DNA of 64,000 nt, taken from Xanthobacter sp. YC-JY1 (GTDB lineage: Bacteria; Pseudomonadota; Alphaproteobacteria; Rhizobiales; Xanthobacteraceae). A program made the translations under genes and the position numbers. The stretch covers positions 4,945,001-5,009,000 of the forward strand of contig NZ_CP032674.1 in assembly GCF_021730305.1 (NCBI RefSeq). Direction: 5' to 3'. Positions within the stretch are counted from its first letter, which is position 1. Every line of letters begins with the position of its first letter. Under the pieces are notes generated by a model that searched no databases, was not told the DNA's origin, and was given only the letters and a program-made list of their open reading frames with translations. This document shows positions 19,017 through 28,162 of the stretch, piece after piece.

Positions 19017-19429
19017 GCGCCGCCATGCTGGAATACAAGGTTCGTGCGTCGCGCATCGACGCTCACGGCAGCCTCGCCCGCACCAAGGAAGCCGAGATCA
19101 CTCTCGACACCGACATTGGCGGGCGCGCCGATGCGTTCAACCCGGCGGAACTGTTTCTCGCCGCCATCGCGGCCTGCATGATCAAGGGCATCGAGCGGGT
19201 GACCCCGATGCTGAATTTCGAGTTGCGCGGGGTGGATGTCACGCTCCACGCCGTTCGGCAGGACGCGCCACCGAAGATCGTCTCGGTGGATTACGAACTG
19301 ATCATCGATACCGACGAGACGGAGCAGCGCCTGGCTTTGCTCCACACCAACGTCCGCAAGTACGGCACGATTTCGAACACTGTGGCGGAAGCGGCCCGAT
19401 TGGACGGCACCATCCGAAGGAAGGCGTGA
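19013..19429 (+). CDS. OsmC-family protein
   Basis: 138 residues from GTG 19013 (overlapping the upstream stop) or ATG 19025. OsmC/Ohr fold with FNPAELFLAAIAACMIKGIE. The helix carries one Cys (in AACM), the position of the peroxidatic Cys in OsmC proteins. A second canonical Cys is not seen in its usual place, so peroxide reduction may need an external thiol. Last gene of the ArsR-permease-thioredoxin-OsmC operon; thiol/oxidative stress relief is the likely role. Confidence 0.87.
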   Translation: MSAAMLEYKVRASRIDAHGSLARTKEAEITLDTDIGGRADAFNPAELFLAAIAACMIKGIERVTPMLNFELRGVDVTLHAVRQDAPPKIVSVDYELIIDTDETEQRLALLHTNVRKYGTISNTVAEAARLDGTIRRKA

Positions 19430-19625
19430 GCGTCGTCGGCGCGCCGGTGCGTACTCCGATCAGCATACCCCTCCGGCGGTAGTGATCTGTTAGGCATCAC
19501 CCACAAGCAGACGTTCCCTAGGTCCGCAAAAGGATCAGCGGCGCCTGCAATCCTTCAACTGCCGGCGCCAAGCGTCAGATCTCGGTCTGCTCCGATATGT
19601 TAAAGGCATCGTCAACCAACCACCA

Positions 19626-19668
19626 GGGCGAACTCAGAGCTGGGTAAAGCCTGGGGGCAACTTCAGAC
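19626..19668. repeat. Solo IS3-type terminal repeat
   Basis: The sequence around CGAACTCAGAGCTGGG, then CTGGGGGCAACTTCAGACG, closely follows the right end of the complete IS3 element at 30843 (CGAACTCAAAGCTGG ... GGGGCAACGTCAGACG). No transposase lies beside it. It is best read as the leftover end of a related IS. Confidence 0.65.
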
Positions 19669-19696
19669 GGCCTGAACGGCCTGACCCGCACCTCGT

Positions 19697-20281
19697 GTGC
19701 CCGACGGGATGCTGCCCAAGCTGAAGCGGGCCGCCAGCCTGTTTGCAGGGGATCAGAAGGTCGACGTGCAGGCGATCGTCAATGCCAATGCCAACGTGGT
19801 GGATGTCGAGATCGCTTTTCCGGCCGAGGCCGGCAGCCGCAGCGTGCCCCGAATCGACATCGCCACCGTCGAGGACGCCGGGACGAGCGTAAAGCTGATG
19901 TTCTGGGAAGCGAAGATGCTGGGCAACCCAGAGCTGCGCACCTCCGGGGAGAAGACCATCGTCCGGCAGATCGAGACCTACCGCACGCGTCTTGGACAAC
20001 GGGCGGCAGCGGTAATCGATAGCTACGCGCTCATCGCCCGCAACCTCGTAGCCCTGGCCCATATGAGCGAGGGCGCGCGGGCTGTGGCACCGGTGGTGCG
20101 CAAAGTAGCGGAAGGTGCTGCGCTCACGCTGCCCTCCCCTCCCGATGTCCGCATGATCGTCTACGGCTTCGACAAGGACCAGCACGACAGCGTCTGGAAG
20201 AAGCTGTTGGCCGACAATGCGGAACAATTCAAGAGCATCGAGATTCTGGCTCGCGGCAATCCGGGGGACATCAGGCTGTAG
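19697..20281 (+). CDS. Hypothetical protein with PD-(D/E)XK nuclease-like core, possibly 5'-truncated
   Basis: 194 residues from GTG 19697 (ATG 19709 also possible). An in-frame stop precedes it at 19682, and a solo IS3 end lies 29 bases upstream, so the N-terminus may have been removed. The segment SVPRIDIATVED followed by KLMFWEAKMLGN shows the Asp...ExK spacing of restriction-endonuclease-like folds, then an alpha-helical QIETYRTRL. I do not recognise a named family. No methyltransferase partner is next to it. Confidence 0.55.
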   Translation: MPDGMLPKLKRAASLFAGDQKVDVQAIVNANANVVDVEIAFPAEAGSRSVPRIDIATVEDAGTSVKLMFWEAKMLGNPELRTSGEKTIVRQIETYRTRLGQRAAAVIDSYALIARNLVALAHMSEGARAVAPVVRKVAEGAALTLPSPPDVRMIVYGFDKDQHDSVWKKLLADNAEQFKSIEILARGNPGDIRL

Positions 20282-20427
20282 AGGTCGGGTCACCCGATGA
20301 CCGCGATCTCCGCTGCGATGGCGTGCACGAGTTGCTCGGCGTCCGCCCCGGCCCGGTGCCGGGGCGGGGCGGCTTCCAGAACCGCCATGGCGCGTTGGCA
20401 CGGGCCCCTTTTGGGCGCAAGGCTCGG

Positions 20428-20901
20428 TCAGCTGCGTACCTTGATCATGCGCAAGGGATTGTAGGTGAGCACTTCCTTGCCGTCGGCGCGGCGCACGCAA
20501 TTGAGGGTGCGCACCAGGCCGCGGTCGCCGCGGGAGGTGAGGCGCGCCTCCACCACCTCGCAATAGACGGTGATGGTGTCGCCCACCACGGTCGGCCCCT
20601 TCACCTTCACGTCCGCCTCAAGGAAGGCGAGCCCGGTGTCCTGCATCATGGGGAGCATCAGCCCTTCGGCGAAGGCATAGACCAGCGAGCCCGGCACCAC
20701 GGCGGAGGGCAGCGCCATCCCGTCGCGGTGCGCGGCGTTGGTGAACAGCTCCTCGGTGAGCCAGGTGAGATTGCAGAAGGCTGAAAGATCGGATTCCAGG
20801 ATGGTGCGCCCGGCGCTGCGGAACCGCATGCCGAGCGTCAGATCCTCGAAGTGGAAGCCGGTGCCGATCTTGGGCCAGAGCGAATCGGCTGCGTCAGACA
20901 T
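20428..20901 (-). CDS. MaoC-like hydratase (hot-dog fold)
   Basis: 157 residues from the ATG at 20899-20901; a longer open frame upstream belongs to the CoA-transferase region. Hot-dog fold with FHFEDLTLGMRF, LVYAFAEGLML and VKVKGPTVVGDTITVYCEV. The usual MaoC active-site Asp/His pair (DxNPxH) is replaced here by NLTWLTEELFTNAAH, so catalysis may differ. It overlaps the CoA-transferase gene by 8 bases at the end of the operon. Hydration of an enoyl-CoA dicarboxylate is the suggested role. Confidence 0.8.
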   Translation of the reverse strand: MSDAADSLWPKIGTGFHFEDLTLGMRFRSAGRTILESDLSAFCNLTWLTEELFTNAAHRDGMALPSAVVPGSLVYAFAEGLMLPMMQDTGLAFLEADVKVKGPTVVGDTITVYCEVVEARLTSRGDRGLVRTLNCVRRADGKEVLTYNPLRMIKVRS

Positions 20902-22108
20902 GGTCGGTCTCCCGCGCGCGTCCCACTGCACCCTCGTCCTGAAGGGCGGTGATTTCCGCCGCACTGTAGCCGAGACCGTCGAGCACCGCGCGCGTATCGG
21001 CGCCGATACGGACCGCCGGCCGGTCCGGCACCGTCTCCGCGCCGCGGAACACCACCGGCTGGCGCAGGGCGCGGGTGGCGCCGGCCGCCGCCTGGGGACC
21101 TGGGGCGAAGAAACCCACGGCAGCCAGGTGCGGATCGGTGAGCAGGTCGTCCAGGTCATTGACCTTGGAATAGGGAATGTCGAGGCGCGCGAACGCCTCC
21201 AGCCAGTCCGCCGTACTGCGCTCCACCACCGCGGCGCCAAGCACGGCATAGAGCTCGCCCACCCGCCGGCTGCGCTCGCCGGCGTCCTGGAACCAGGGCT
21301 CGGCGGCCACGTCCTGCCGGCCGATTTCATGGAGCAGCCGGCGCCACTGGTCGCCGGTATAAGGCAGCGCGGCCACCCAGCCGTCCTTAGTCCGGTAGGG
21401 CTTGCGGTCGGGCGAGAACAGGCGGTGATAGCCCGCCCCCTTCGGCTCGGGCGCGAAGGATGCGGCCGCCAGATGCTCGTTGAGCAGGAAGCCCACCAGG
21501 CTTTCGAACATGGGCACCTCCACGTCAACCGCCTCGATCAGGCCGCGCGCCTGGGCGGAGACGGCGGCGAGTACGCCATAGACCGCATAGAGCGCGGCCA
21601 CCTTGTCGGCCACCACGCTCGGCACGTAGGCGGGGGTGCCGCCCACATGGGCGGGGAGCATGGCGAGGCCGCTCGCCGCCTGGATCACGTCGTCATAGGC
21701 CGGCCGGTCGCGATAGGGGCCATCCTGGCCGAAGCCGATGGCGGAGCAGTAGATGATGCGCGGATTAATCGCCTTCACGGCTTCGAAGCCGAAGCCAAGG
21801 CGGGTGATGGCGTCCACGCGCATGTTGTGCAGCAGCACGTTGGCGGAGGCGACCAGCCGGCGCAGGACCGCCTTGCCCGACTCGGATTTGAGGTTGAGCG
21901 CGAGGCTCTTCTTGTTGCGGTTGTTGTTGGCGAACATGGCGCTCATGCCGTCCGGCGAGACCGGATGGACCGAGCGGGCGAGTTCGCCCTCGAGCGGTTC
22001 CACCTTGATGACCTCGGCGCCGAGATCGGCCAGCACCTGCCCCGCGAAGGGCCCGAGCACAATGGAGGTGATGTCGACAACGCGAATGCCGGAAAGCAGC
22101 GGGGTCAT
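20894..22108 (-). CDS. CaiB/BaiF family (class III) CoA-transferase
   Basis: 404 residues. Family hallmarks: LSGIRVVDITSIVLGPFAGQ, LGAEVIKVEP, NNRNKKSLALNLK, and the catalytic Asp region YDDVIQAASGLA following GFGQDGPYRDRPAYD. These enzymes move CoA between carboxylates via an aspartyl-CoA thioester. Flanked by a MaoC hydratase and a CitE-type lyase with overlaps of 8 and 4 bases, it would activate a dicarboxylate such as itaconate, mesaconate or citramalate for cleavage; that assignment is inferred. Confidence 0.92.
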   Translation of the reverse strand: MTPLLSGIRVVDITSIVLGPFAGQVLADLGAEVIKVEPLEGELARSVHPVSPDGMSAMFANNNRNKKSLALNLKSESGKAVLRRLVASANVLLHNMRVDAITRLGFGFEAVKAINPRIIYCSAIGFGQDGPYRDRPAYDDVIQAASGLAMLPAHVGGTPAYVPSVVADKVAALYAVYGVLAAVSAQARGLIEAVDVEVPMFESLVGFLLNEHLAAASFAPEPKGAGYHRLFSPDRKPYRTKDGWVAALPYTGDQWRRLLHEIGRQDVAAEPWFQDAGERSRRVGELYAVLGAAVVERSTADWLEAFARLDIPYSKVNDLDDLLTDPHLAAVGFFAPGPQAAAGATRALRQPVVFRGAETVPDRPAVRIGADTRAVLDGLGYSAAEITALQDEGAVGRARETDHV

Positions 22109-23007
22109 GGCACCTTGATCCGAGAGAGGATGGCCTGGGCGGTCTTGATGTGCGGCCGGTCCACCATGCGTCCGTCAAGCTTGAAGGCGGAGGCGCCGGG
22201 ATTGTCCGCGGCGAGCGCAAGCACGCGGCGCGCCCAGTCGAGGGTGGCTTCGTCCGGCGCGAGGCCGGCATGGATGGGCGCGATCTGCGCCGGATGGATC
22301 GCCATTCGGGAGCGGAAGCCGAGCTCGGCGGCCCGGCGGGTATCGCCTTCCAGCGCAGGCAGATCGCGGAAGTTCGCATCCACCGCATCGATTGGGGTGA
22401 TGCCGGCTGCGGTGGCCGTCAGAAGGCAGAAGAGCTGTACGTGGCTGGCGAGTGTCCGCTGCGCATCGGTGCGTCCGGGGAGCGGCGCGCGCCCCAGTTC
22501 AGCGGACAGGTCCTCCATGCCCCAGGTATAGCCGGTGAGGCGCGGGTGGCCCCGACCGAGGTCGGCGCCCGCGAGAAGGGCGGCAGCGGTCTCGGTGATG
22601 ATGCCGACGATCCCCACATGGCCAGGCGCGATCCTGTCCCGGGTCTCCAGTGCGTCGAGGAAGCTGGCGACCGGCGCGAGCTGGGCGATGGCGGCGAGCT
22701 TCGGCCAGACGATCCCGGTGAGCGGCGCGAGGGGCAGCGCCGCGAGCTCGCTCAACGCGCGCGCAGGCTCTGTACCATTGAGCCGCACGAAAAGCTGCGG
22801 CCCGGCGTCCTCCCCGCGCGCGGCGTGCGCCGCCAGCAGGTCGGCCACCATCCCCACCGCCGCATCCTTGCGCTCGGGAGCAACGGAATCCTCCAGGTCG
22901 AGGATGACCGCGTCGGCGGCGCCGGCGAGCGCCTTAGCCATCTTCTCCGGCGCGTCGCCCGGCACGAACAGATAGGAGCGCGGTACGCGCCTCAGATCAA
23001 GCGACAT
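22105..23007 (-). CDS. HpcH/HpaI-CitE family CoA-ester lyase
   Basis: 300 residues. TIM-barrel lyase of the CitE/malyl-CoA group: start [20 protein letters not shown], then [23 protein letters not shown], the metal Glu in IITETAAAL and [10 protein letters not shown], and [12 protein letters not shown]. Members cleave (3S)-citramalyl-CoA, malyl-CoA or similar to acetyl-CoA plus an oxoacid with Mg2+. The operon pairs it with a CoA-transferase and two MaoC hydratases, the enzyme set of C5 dicarboxylate degradation. Confidence 0.9.
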   Translation of the reverse strand: MSLDLRRVPRSYLFVPGDAPEKMAKALAGAADAVILDLEDSVAPERKDAAVGMVADLLAAHAARGEDAGPQLFVRLNGTEPARALSELAALPLAPLTGIVWPKLAAIAQLAPVASFLDALETRDRIAPGHVGIVGIITETAAALLAGADLGRGHPRLTGYTWGMEDLSAELGRAPLPGRTDAQRTLASHVQLFCLLTATAAGITPIDAVDANFRDLPALEGDTRRAAELGFRSRMAIHPAQIAPIHAGLAPDEATLDWARRVLALAADNPGASAFKLDGRMVDRPHIKTAQAILSRIKVP

Positions 23008-23497
23008 GGGTCGATCCGGGCTGGCTCGCTCTGGTCAGGCTCTCACCGGCTGGCCGGCGCCGCATGAACGCCTGGCGGCGGCAGATCGCCACCTCGACGC
23101 CGCCCTGGTTGAACGCCTTGTGTTCGAACTCCACCAGCCCGGCATCGGGCCGCGAGCGGCTCTCGCGCTTCGAGACCACCGTGGTTTCCACGCGGATCGT
23201 GTCGCCCTGGAACACGGGCTTGGGGAAGCGCACGTCGCTCATGCCGAGATTGGCGATGGTGGTGCCGAGCGTGGTGTCGGCGACCGTGATGCCGATCATA
23301 AGACCAAGCGTGAACAAGCTGTTCACCAGCGGCTGGCCGAACTCGGTCTTGGCGGCGAAGTGCCGGTCGATGTGCAGCGGCTGGGGGTTCATGGTCAGGC
23401 AGCTGAACATCATGTTGTCGTATTCGGTGACGGTGCGGGTGATCGCATGGGCGATCACCCTGCCCTCCACGAACTCTTCGAAATAGAGGCCAGCCAT
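22997..23497 (-). CDS. MaoC-family dehydratase/hydratase
   Basis: 166 residues. Clear MaoC hot-dog: [20 protein letters not shown], the active-site segment [13 protein letters not shown] (the usual Asp replaced by Gln in NPQPLH; His retained), [15 protein letters not shown] and [20 protein letters not shown]. The sequence resembles mesaconyl-CoA hydratase-type proteins encoded beside CitE lyases. It overlaps the lyase start by 11 bases; first enzymatic gene after the TRAP binding protein. Confidence 0.88.
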   Translation of the reverse strand: MAGLYFEEFVEGRVIAHAITRTVTEYDNMMFSCLTMNPQPLHIDRHFAAKTEFGQPLVNSLFTLGLMIGITVADTTLGTTIANLGMSDVRFPKPVFQGDTIRVETTVVSKRESRSRPDAGLVEFEHKAFNQGGVEVAICRRQAFMRRRPAGESLTRASQPGSTHVA

Positions 23498-23529
23498 GGG
23501 TCGGCTCCTCGGCGTTCGATCGAAGGGGG

Positions 23530-23559
23530 CGGGACGGACGGACCCTGCCGCCCGTCCCG
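23530..23559 (-). terminator. Hairpin between TRAP binding-protein gene and MaoC gene
   Basis: An 8-base stem CGGGACGG/CCGTCCCG with a 14-base loop lies 9 bases beyond the dctP stop. No T-tract follows on the minus strand, so it is more likely a processing or attenuating hairpin that limits read-through from dctP into the enzyme genes. Confidence 0.45.
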
Positions 23560-23567
23560 CGACGGGC

Positions 23568-24605
23568 TTAGCGCTGGGCGGCGATGGCGGTGCGGAAGGC
23601 GGCGAGCACCTGGTCCGCCGGCTTGCCGCGCTTCTGGAGGTTGGCGGCCCAATCCTTCGAGACTTCCTCGAAATTCTGCTGGAGCACCTTCTCCTGGTCC
23701 GGCGTGAACTTCACCAGCAGGGCGCCCTCCTTCTCGAGGCGCTTGGCCAGCTCGCCCTCCTCGGTGTCGAACTTGCCGCAGGCGTGCGAGACGGTCTCAT
23801 CGCCGGCCTTGGTGAGCGCGTCCTGCACGTCCTTGGGCAGCGCGTTCCACTTGCTGAGATTGATCGAGTAGGTGATACCGACCGTGCCGAAGTTCTGGCC
23901 GACGGTGGCCGACTTCACCACTTTGTCAAGGCTGTAGGAGAAGGTGGAGGTGAAGGGCAGCAGCGCGCCGTCGATCGTCCCCTTGGTCATGGCGTCGAAA
24001 ATTTCCGGCGGCGTCATGCGGATCGGCACCGCGCCGAGATTGCGCAGGCCGAGCTCCATGGGGCCAGGATTGGAGCGGATCTTGCGGCCCTTGAAATCCT
24101 CGAAGCCCTTGAAGCCGGCCTTCTCGGAGAACACCGCCTGGTAGGGCGAGAGCGCCACCACATAGAGCACCCGCACGCCGTTGGGCTTGAATTCCAGGGT
24201 GTCGAGCAGGCCGCCGGGTTTGGCCAGCGCCCAGAACGCCTTGGCGCCCTCGCAGGAGGAAGTGAAGCCGCCGGGCAGTTCCGCCACGGCGCCGAGCGGC
24301 ATCTTCTCCGAGGCATAGCTCGGCACGACGTAGCCGATGTCGGCGAGGCCGGACTGGGTGACGGACAGCAGATCCTTGGCCTTACCGAGCTGCTCGGCCG
24401 GGAAGTGTTGGAAGTCCACCTTGCCGCCCGAAAGTTCCTTCACGCGGTCGAAGAAGAAATGGGTGGCGTTCTTGGTGATGGAATGGCCCGCCGGCAGGGA
24501 GTCGGCGAGCTTAAGCGTCACATCGGCGGCGGAGGCCGGCAGCGCAGCGAGGGCGAAGGCGGCGGCACCGGCGGCGAGGCCGAGGCGCTTGGAAAGAGTG
24601 GTCAT
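23568..24605 (-). CDS. dctP: TRAP transporter substrate-binding protein (DctP family)
   Basis: 345 residues with a signal peptide ending LPASAAD at about 27. Mature features of DctP proteins: [32 protein letters not shown], and [20 protein letters not shown] whose Arg binds the ligand carboxylate. It would capture a carboxylate in the periplasm for the DctQ/DctM membrane pair encoded upstream at 25034-26872. Separated from them only by a small cupin gene. Ligand likely the dicarboxylate processed by the downstream CoA-dependent enzymes. Confidence 0.93.
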   Translation of the reverse strand: MTTLSKRLGLAAGAAAFALAALPASAADVTLKLADSLPAGHSITKNATHFFFDRVKELSGGKVDFQHFPAEQLGKAKDLLSVTQSGLADIGYVVPSYASEKMPLGAVAELPGGFTSSCEGAKAFWALAKPGGLLDTLEFKPNGVRVLYVVALSPYQAVFSEKAGFKGFEDFKGRKIRSNPGPMELGLRNLGAVPIRMTPPEIFDAMTKGTIDGALLPFTSTFSYSLDKVVKSATVGQNFGTVGITYSINLSKWNALPKDVQDALTKAGDETVSHACGKFDTEEGELAKRLEKEGALLVKFTPDQEKVLQQNFEEVSKDWAANLQKRGKPADQVLAAFRTAIAAQR

Positions 24606-24641
24606 GGGGTGATCCTCCTTGAGATTGGGCGGGGTCGTTGG

Positions 24642-25013
24642 TCAGACCTTCTCGGCGTATGGCGGGGCGTAGATCACCAGCACGCGCACCGGCTCCTCGC
24701 TGGTGGCGATGAACACGTGCTCCATGCCTGCGGGAAAAAAACAGCTGTCTCCCGGCCCCATCTCCAGCACCTGCCCGTCCACCTCGGCGCGCGCGGAACC
24801 GGCGAGGATGTAGCAGACCTGCTCTATGCCGACGTGATGGTGCGGCTGGGCGCCGTGGCCCTTCTCGATGGTGCCAAGCACCACTTCGAGCTGCTGCGCC
24901 CCCACCGTCTCGCGGCTGATGAGCCGGCGGTTGACGGTTCCAGAATGGTTGGCGGGCGAGTAGGTGCACACGTCGGCTTCGCGCACCAGGTAGTTGCGGG
25001 CGGGTTCGGACAA
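24642..25013 (-). CDS. Small cupin protein
   Basis: 123 residues. A single cupin barrel with motif GHGAQPHHHVGIEQVCYILAGSARAEVDG (His-rich metal set, written here in the order GHGAQPHHHV then IEQVCYIL) and motif 2 FFPAGMEHVFIA. Encoded inside the TRAP transporter operon between the permease and binding-protein genes. Small cupins in such operons may isomerise the substrate or sense it. No function can be assigned. Confidence 0.85.
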   Translation of the reverse strand: MSEPARNYLVREADVCTYSPANHSGTVNRRLISRETVGAQQLEVVLGTIEKGHGAQPHHHVGIEQVCYILAGSARAEVDGQVLEMGPGDSCFFPAGMEHVFIATSEEPVRVLVIYAPPYAEKV

Positions 25014-25033
25014 GCTCTCCTCCTTTTATGGCT

Positions 25034-26320
25034 TTAGTTCATGGTGCTCGGCAGCCAGAGCACGAGGCCCGGCCAGGCGATGAGCGCGGCGATGACGAGC
25101 AGGTGCGCGACCACGTGCGGCGCGATGCCGGCGAAGATCTCCTCCAGCGGGCGTCCGCTGTAGCGCGCGACGACGAACACGTTGAGGCCCAGCGGCGGCG
25201 TCACCATGCCTACCTCCGCCGTCACCACCACCACCACGCCGAACCACACCGGATCGAAGCCGAGCGCGGTGATGGCCGGCACCACGATGGGAACGGTCAG
25301 GATCAGGATCGCCAGTTGGTCCATGAAGCAGCCGAGGATGATGTAGACGAGCACGATCATCGCCATGATCACGTAGGGCGACACGTCGAGGCTGGTGATG
25401 AAGGAAACGGTCATCTGCGTGACCTGGCTGAGGGTCAGGAAGAAGCCGAAGATGTGCGCGCCGATGACGATCATCAGGATCATGCAGGTCGCACGCGCCG
25501 AGCGGGCGAGCACGTGGCGCAGCGTCGGGTAGCTGAGCTTGCCCACCGCCGCCGTGAGCACCAGCGCCCCGAACGCCCCGAGTGCAGACGCCTCGGTGGG
25601 CGTGGCGATGCCCACATAGATCACCCCGGTGACGAGGAAGAGCAGGAGCAGCATGGGCCCGACCTGCTTCAGGACGACGAGCTTCTCCTTCCAGGAATAG
25701 GAGCGTCCCGCGGGAGCCAGCGAAGGATCGTGCCAGAGCAGCGCATAGACCGTGGCGATGATGGCCAGGGTGACGAGGATGCCGGGGATCACGCCGCCGA
25801 TCAGAAGGTCGGCGATCGAGACCTCGGCGATGATGCCGTAGAGCACCAGCGCGATCGAGGGCGGGATCAGCATGGCGAGCGTGCCGGAGATGGCCACCAC
25901 GCCGCAAGAGAAGCGCGGCTCGTAGCCGGCCCGCAGCATGGCCGGGATGGAGGTGGCGGACAGCGCCGCGGCCGAGGCGGTGCTCGACCCGGAGATGGCG
26001 CCAAACCCGGCGCCGGCGAGGGCCGTCGCGACCGCAAGCCCGCCCTTCACCCGCCCGATCCAGACCGCCAGGGCGTGGAACAGCCCGTCGGCGACGCCGC
26101 TCGCCACCACCAGCTCGGCCATGAGGATGAACATGGGAATAGCGATCAGCTCGTAGGAATTGGTCACCGAGAAGGGCGTGGTCTCCAGCACGCCGACGGT
26201 CGCCGCCACGCCGGCGGTGGCGAGCAGGCCGAGTGCGCCCGACACCGCCATGGCGAAGCCGACCGGCATGCCGATGGCGAGCAGCGCGAACAGCAGGCCG
26301 ATGATCGCTAAGGATGTCAT
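25034..26320 (-). CDS. dctM: TRAP transporter large permease (DctM)
   Basis: 428 residues, about twelve hydrophobic helices. DctM signatures: GMPVGFAMAVSGALGLL at the N-terminus, FGAISGSSTASAAALS (the sodium/substrate loop), ALVLYGIIAEVSIADLLIGG and PPLGLNVFV. It moves substrate using the Na+ gradient together with DctQ. The gene lies 51 bases after dctQ and 20 bases before the cupin gene. Confidence 0.95.
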   Translation of the reverse strand: MTSLAIIGLLFALLAIGMPVGFAMAVSGALGLLATAGVAATVGVLETTPFSVTNSYELIAIPMFILMAELVVASGVADGLFHALAVWIGRVKGGLAVATALAGAGFGAISGSSTASAAALSATSIPAMLRAGYEPRFSCGVVAISGTLAMLIPPSIALVLYGIIAEVSIADLLIGGVIPGILVTLAIIATVYALLWHDPSLAPAGRSYSWKEKLVVLKQVGPMLLLLFLVTGVIYVGIATPTEASALGAFGALVLTAAVGKLSYPTLRHVLARSARATCMILMIVIGAHIFGFFLTLSQVTQMTVSFITSLDVSPYVIMAMIVLVYIILGCFMDQLAILILTVPIVVPAITALGFDPVWFGVVVVVTAEVGMVTPPLGLNVFVVARYSGRPLEEIFAGIAPHVVAHLLVIAALIAWPGLVLWLPSTMN

Positions 26321-26371
26321 GACGTCTCCCTGGAGGCCATTTTTTGATCTTCGTTTCGTCGGGCGCGGCGC

Positions 26372-26872
26372 TCAGGCCGGGTGCTGGGCTTTCCCGGGCG
26401 GAGTGATGAAACGCAGCAGGCACAGGAGCACGATGGGCGCGGTGCCGACAGGCACGATCCAGTAGGCCACCCAGATCGGCCACGGGATGAGCGTCGCCAT
26501 CACCTCGCCCTGTGCGGTGCTGTGGACCGCCCGCAGCAGGCCGGTCCACAGCACGACGGCGAACAGGACGGCGCTCAACCCGTAGGAGATGCGGTCGCAC
26601 AGGCGTCGCACACCCTCCGGCATGCGCAGATAGAGGATGTCCACGCGCACGTGTTCGTCGTGGCGCAGCGTGTCGGAGAGCGCGAAGAAGAACACGCCCA
26701 CCATCAAATAGAGCGAGATGAGATCGTAGGAGAAGCCGAGCGGACTGTTGAAAAGATAGCGCATGGCCACGTCGACGAAGACGATGACCATCATGGCGAA
26801 CAGGCAGATGGCGCCGAGCGCCAGGAGCGCCGCCTCGTAGCGGGCGAGCGCGAGGGAGATGCGGCGGATCAT
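26372..26872 (-). CDS. dctQ: TRAP transporter small permease (DctQ)
   Basis: 166 residues with four hydrophobic helices; conserved VIVFVDVAMRYLFNSPLGFSYD (given as VIVFVDVAMRYLFN and PLGFSYDL) and the later DEHVRVDILYLRMPEG are standard DctQ features. It overlaps the IclR regulator stop by 4 bases, so regulator and transporter are cotranscribed. Confidence 0.92.
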   Translation of the reverse strand: MIRRISLALARYEAALLALGAICLFAMMVIVFVDVAMRYLFNSPLGFSYDLISLYLMVGVFFFALSDTLRHDEHVRVDILYLRMPEGVRRLCDRISYGLSAVLFAVVLWTGLLRAVHSTAQGEVMATLIPWPIWVAYWIVPVGTAPIVLLCLLRFITPPGKAQHPA

Positions 26873-27624
26873 CGGGTGTCGGCTCCCTTTTCGAACAGCG
26901 ATTGGATGCGGCCGACCGCCTCGTGCGCGCAGGCCGCGATCTCCGCCCGGCGGTCGAGCAGGCGGAAATTGGGTCCTGCCACGGAAACTGCGAAGCGCTC
27001 TCCGTCCAGCACCATCGGCACGCCGACGCCGAGCACGTCAGGCGTGTATTCGGACAGGTTCTCGAACCAGCCCCGCTGTGCCGAGGCGACCACGTCGGCC
27101 TCCACCGCGGCGGCGTCGGGCAGTGTCGCGTCGCGGAATTTCGTGAAGGCGATGGTGTCGTACAGGCGCGCGCGCTCGGCCGGCGTGTAGAGGCTGAGAA
27201 TGGCTTTGCCTGCCGAGGTCACCTGGAGCGGACGGCGGTCGCTCACCTGCGCGAAGTAGCGCACCGGGTGCTGGCTCGCGACCACCTCCAGATAGACGAT
27301 CTCCGCATCCACCCGGTGGGCGAGGAGCACCGTCTCGCCGGTCTGCTCCTGGAGCCGCACCAGTTCGGGGCGCACGCGGTCCACGAACGGATCGTTGCTG
27401 GCGATATCCTGCGCCAGAACCAGCAGGCGCCGCGTCGGATAATAGCCGCCCCACGCCCGCATTTCGTGGATCAGGCCCTTCGCCTCCAGCGTCGCCAGCA
27501 GGTTGAAGGTGGAGGATTTCGGGAGGCTCAACGCCTCGCTGATCTGCGACAGAGTGCGCGGACGGCGCACCGCCGCGAACAGCTCCAGGATGGAAAGGAG
27601 GCTTTCTGCTTGTTTCACAATCAT
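26869..27624 (-). CDS. IclR-family transcriptional regulator
   Basis: 251 residues from the ATG at 27622-27624 (MIVKQAESLLSILELF); an open frame continues upstream but is not regulator-like. N-terminal winged helix: TLSQISEALSLPKSSTFNLLATLEAKG. C-terminal IclR effector domain from about residue 75, with TSAGKAILS and a GVPMVLDGERFAVSVAGP region. First gene of the operon it most likely controls, with effector probably the imported dicarboxylate or its CoA derivative. Upstream 27625-27680 is AT-rich and fits a promoter. Confidence 0.92.
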   Translation of the reverse strand: MIVKQAESLLSILELFAAVRRPRTLSQISEALSLPKSSTFNLLATLEAKGLIHEMRAWGGYYPTRRLLVLAQDIASNDPFVDRVRPELVRLQEQTGETVLLAHRVDAEIVYLEVVASQHPVRYFAQVSDRRPLQVTSAGKAILSLYTPAERARLYDTIAFTKFRDATLPDAAAVEADVVASAQRGWFENLSEYTPDVLGVGVPMVLDGERFAVSVAGPNFRLLDRRAEIAACAHEAVGRIQSLFEKGADTR

Positions 27625-28150
27625 GAACTTTTTTTCATATATCAGAACAAAAGAGTCAAGATAGGTATTATATTGCGGCGCAACCGTGTTTCCCGCGGCG
27701 CACAATGGATTGTGATGGTCAGTCGGACCTGTGCAGCCAGCGCATCTTCGCCAGCGCTCGACGGCATGGTCCTGGCGGCGGGGCGCGGCCGACTGCATCG
27801 TGCCGTTCTCTTCCGACCTTCCAGCGAATGGCGTTGCTGACGCAGCCCTTGTCGCGTTGGAGGTCGCCGTGGAGAACGCGCGCGGCGGGCATCGGCTTCA
27901 GTCGGGTCGCGCCGGGCGCCCATCGGCGATATGGCCGCGCGGATTCGGCGGGAACGCTGTCAGCAGCGACAGTGCAGGCACGCTGAGCACGGTTCGTCTC
28001 GCCCGTGCTCTATTGCGATCGAAATATCATCGAGTGCAGGTCCTGCCGCCACAAGGACTTTCGCCGCGTCGCCACACATTCTCTATCCTGGAGTTGAGAT
28101 GGCACTCCAATCAAATAGATTGGATCTGATCGGAGCGCGATTCAAGTAAT
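27625..28150. other. Intergenic stretch upstream of the IclR operon
   Basis: AT-rich promoter-like sequence next to the IclR start (27625-27680), then GC-rich DNA without a convincing gene on either strand, then AT-rich DNA leading into a decayed enoyl-CoA hydratase. Probably the backbone/graveyard boundary. Confidence 0.45.
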
Positions 28151-28162
28151 TCAGGCATGTAT

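Noticed and set aside
20281-20427. Short minus-strand tail MAVLEAAPPRHRAGADAEQL as a gene end
   Set aside because: Only about 35 codons, no start signal and no recognisable family; too weak to annotate.
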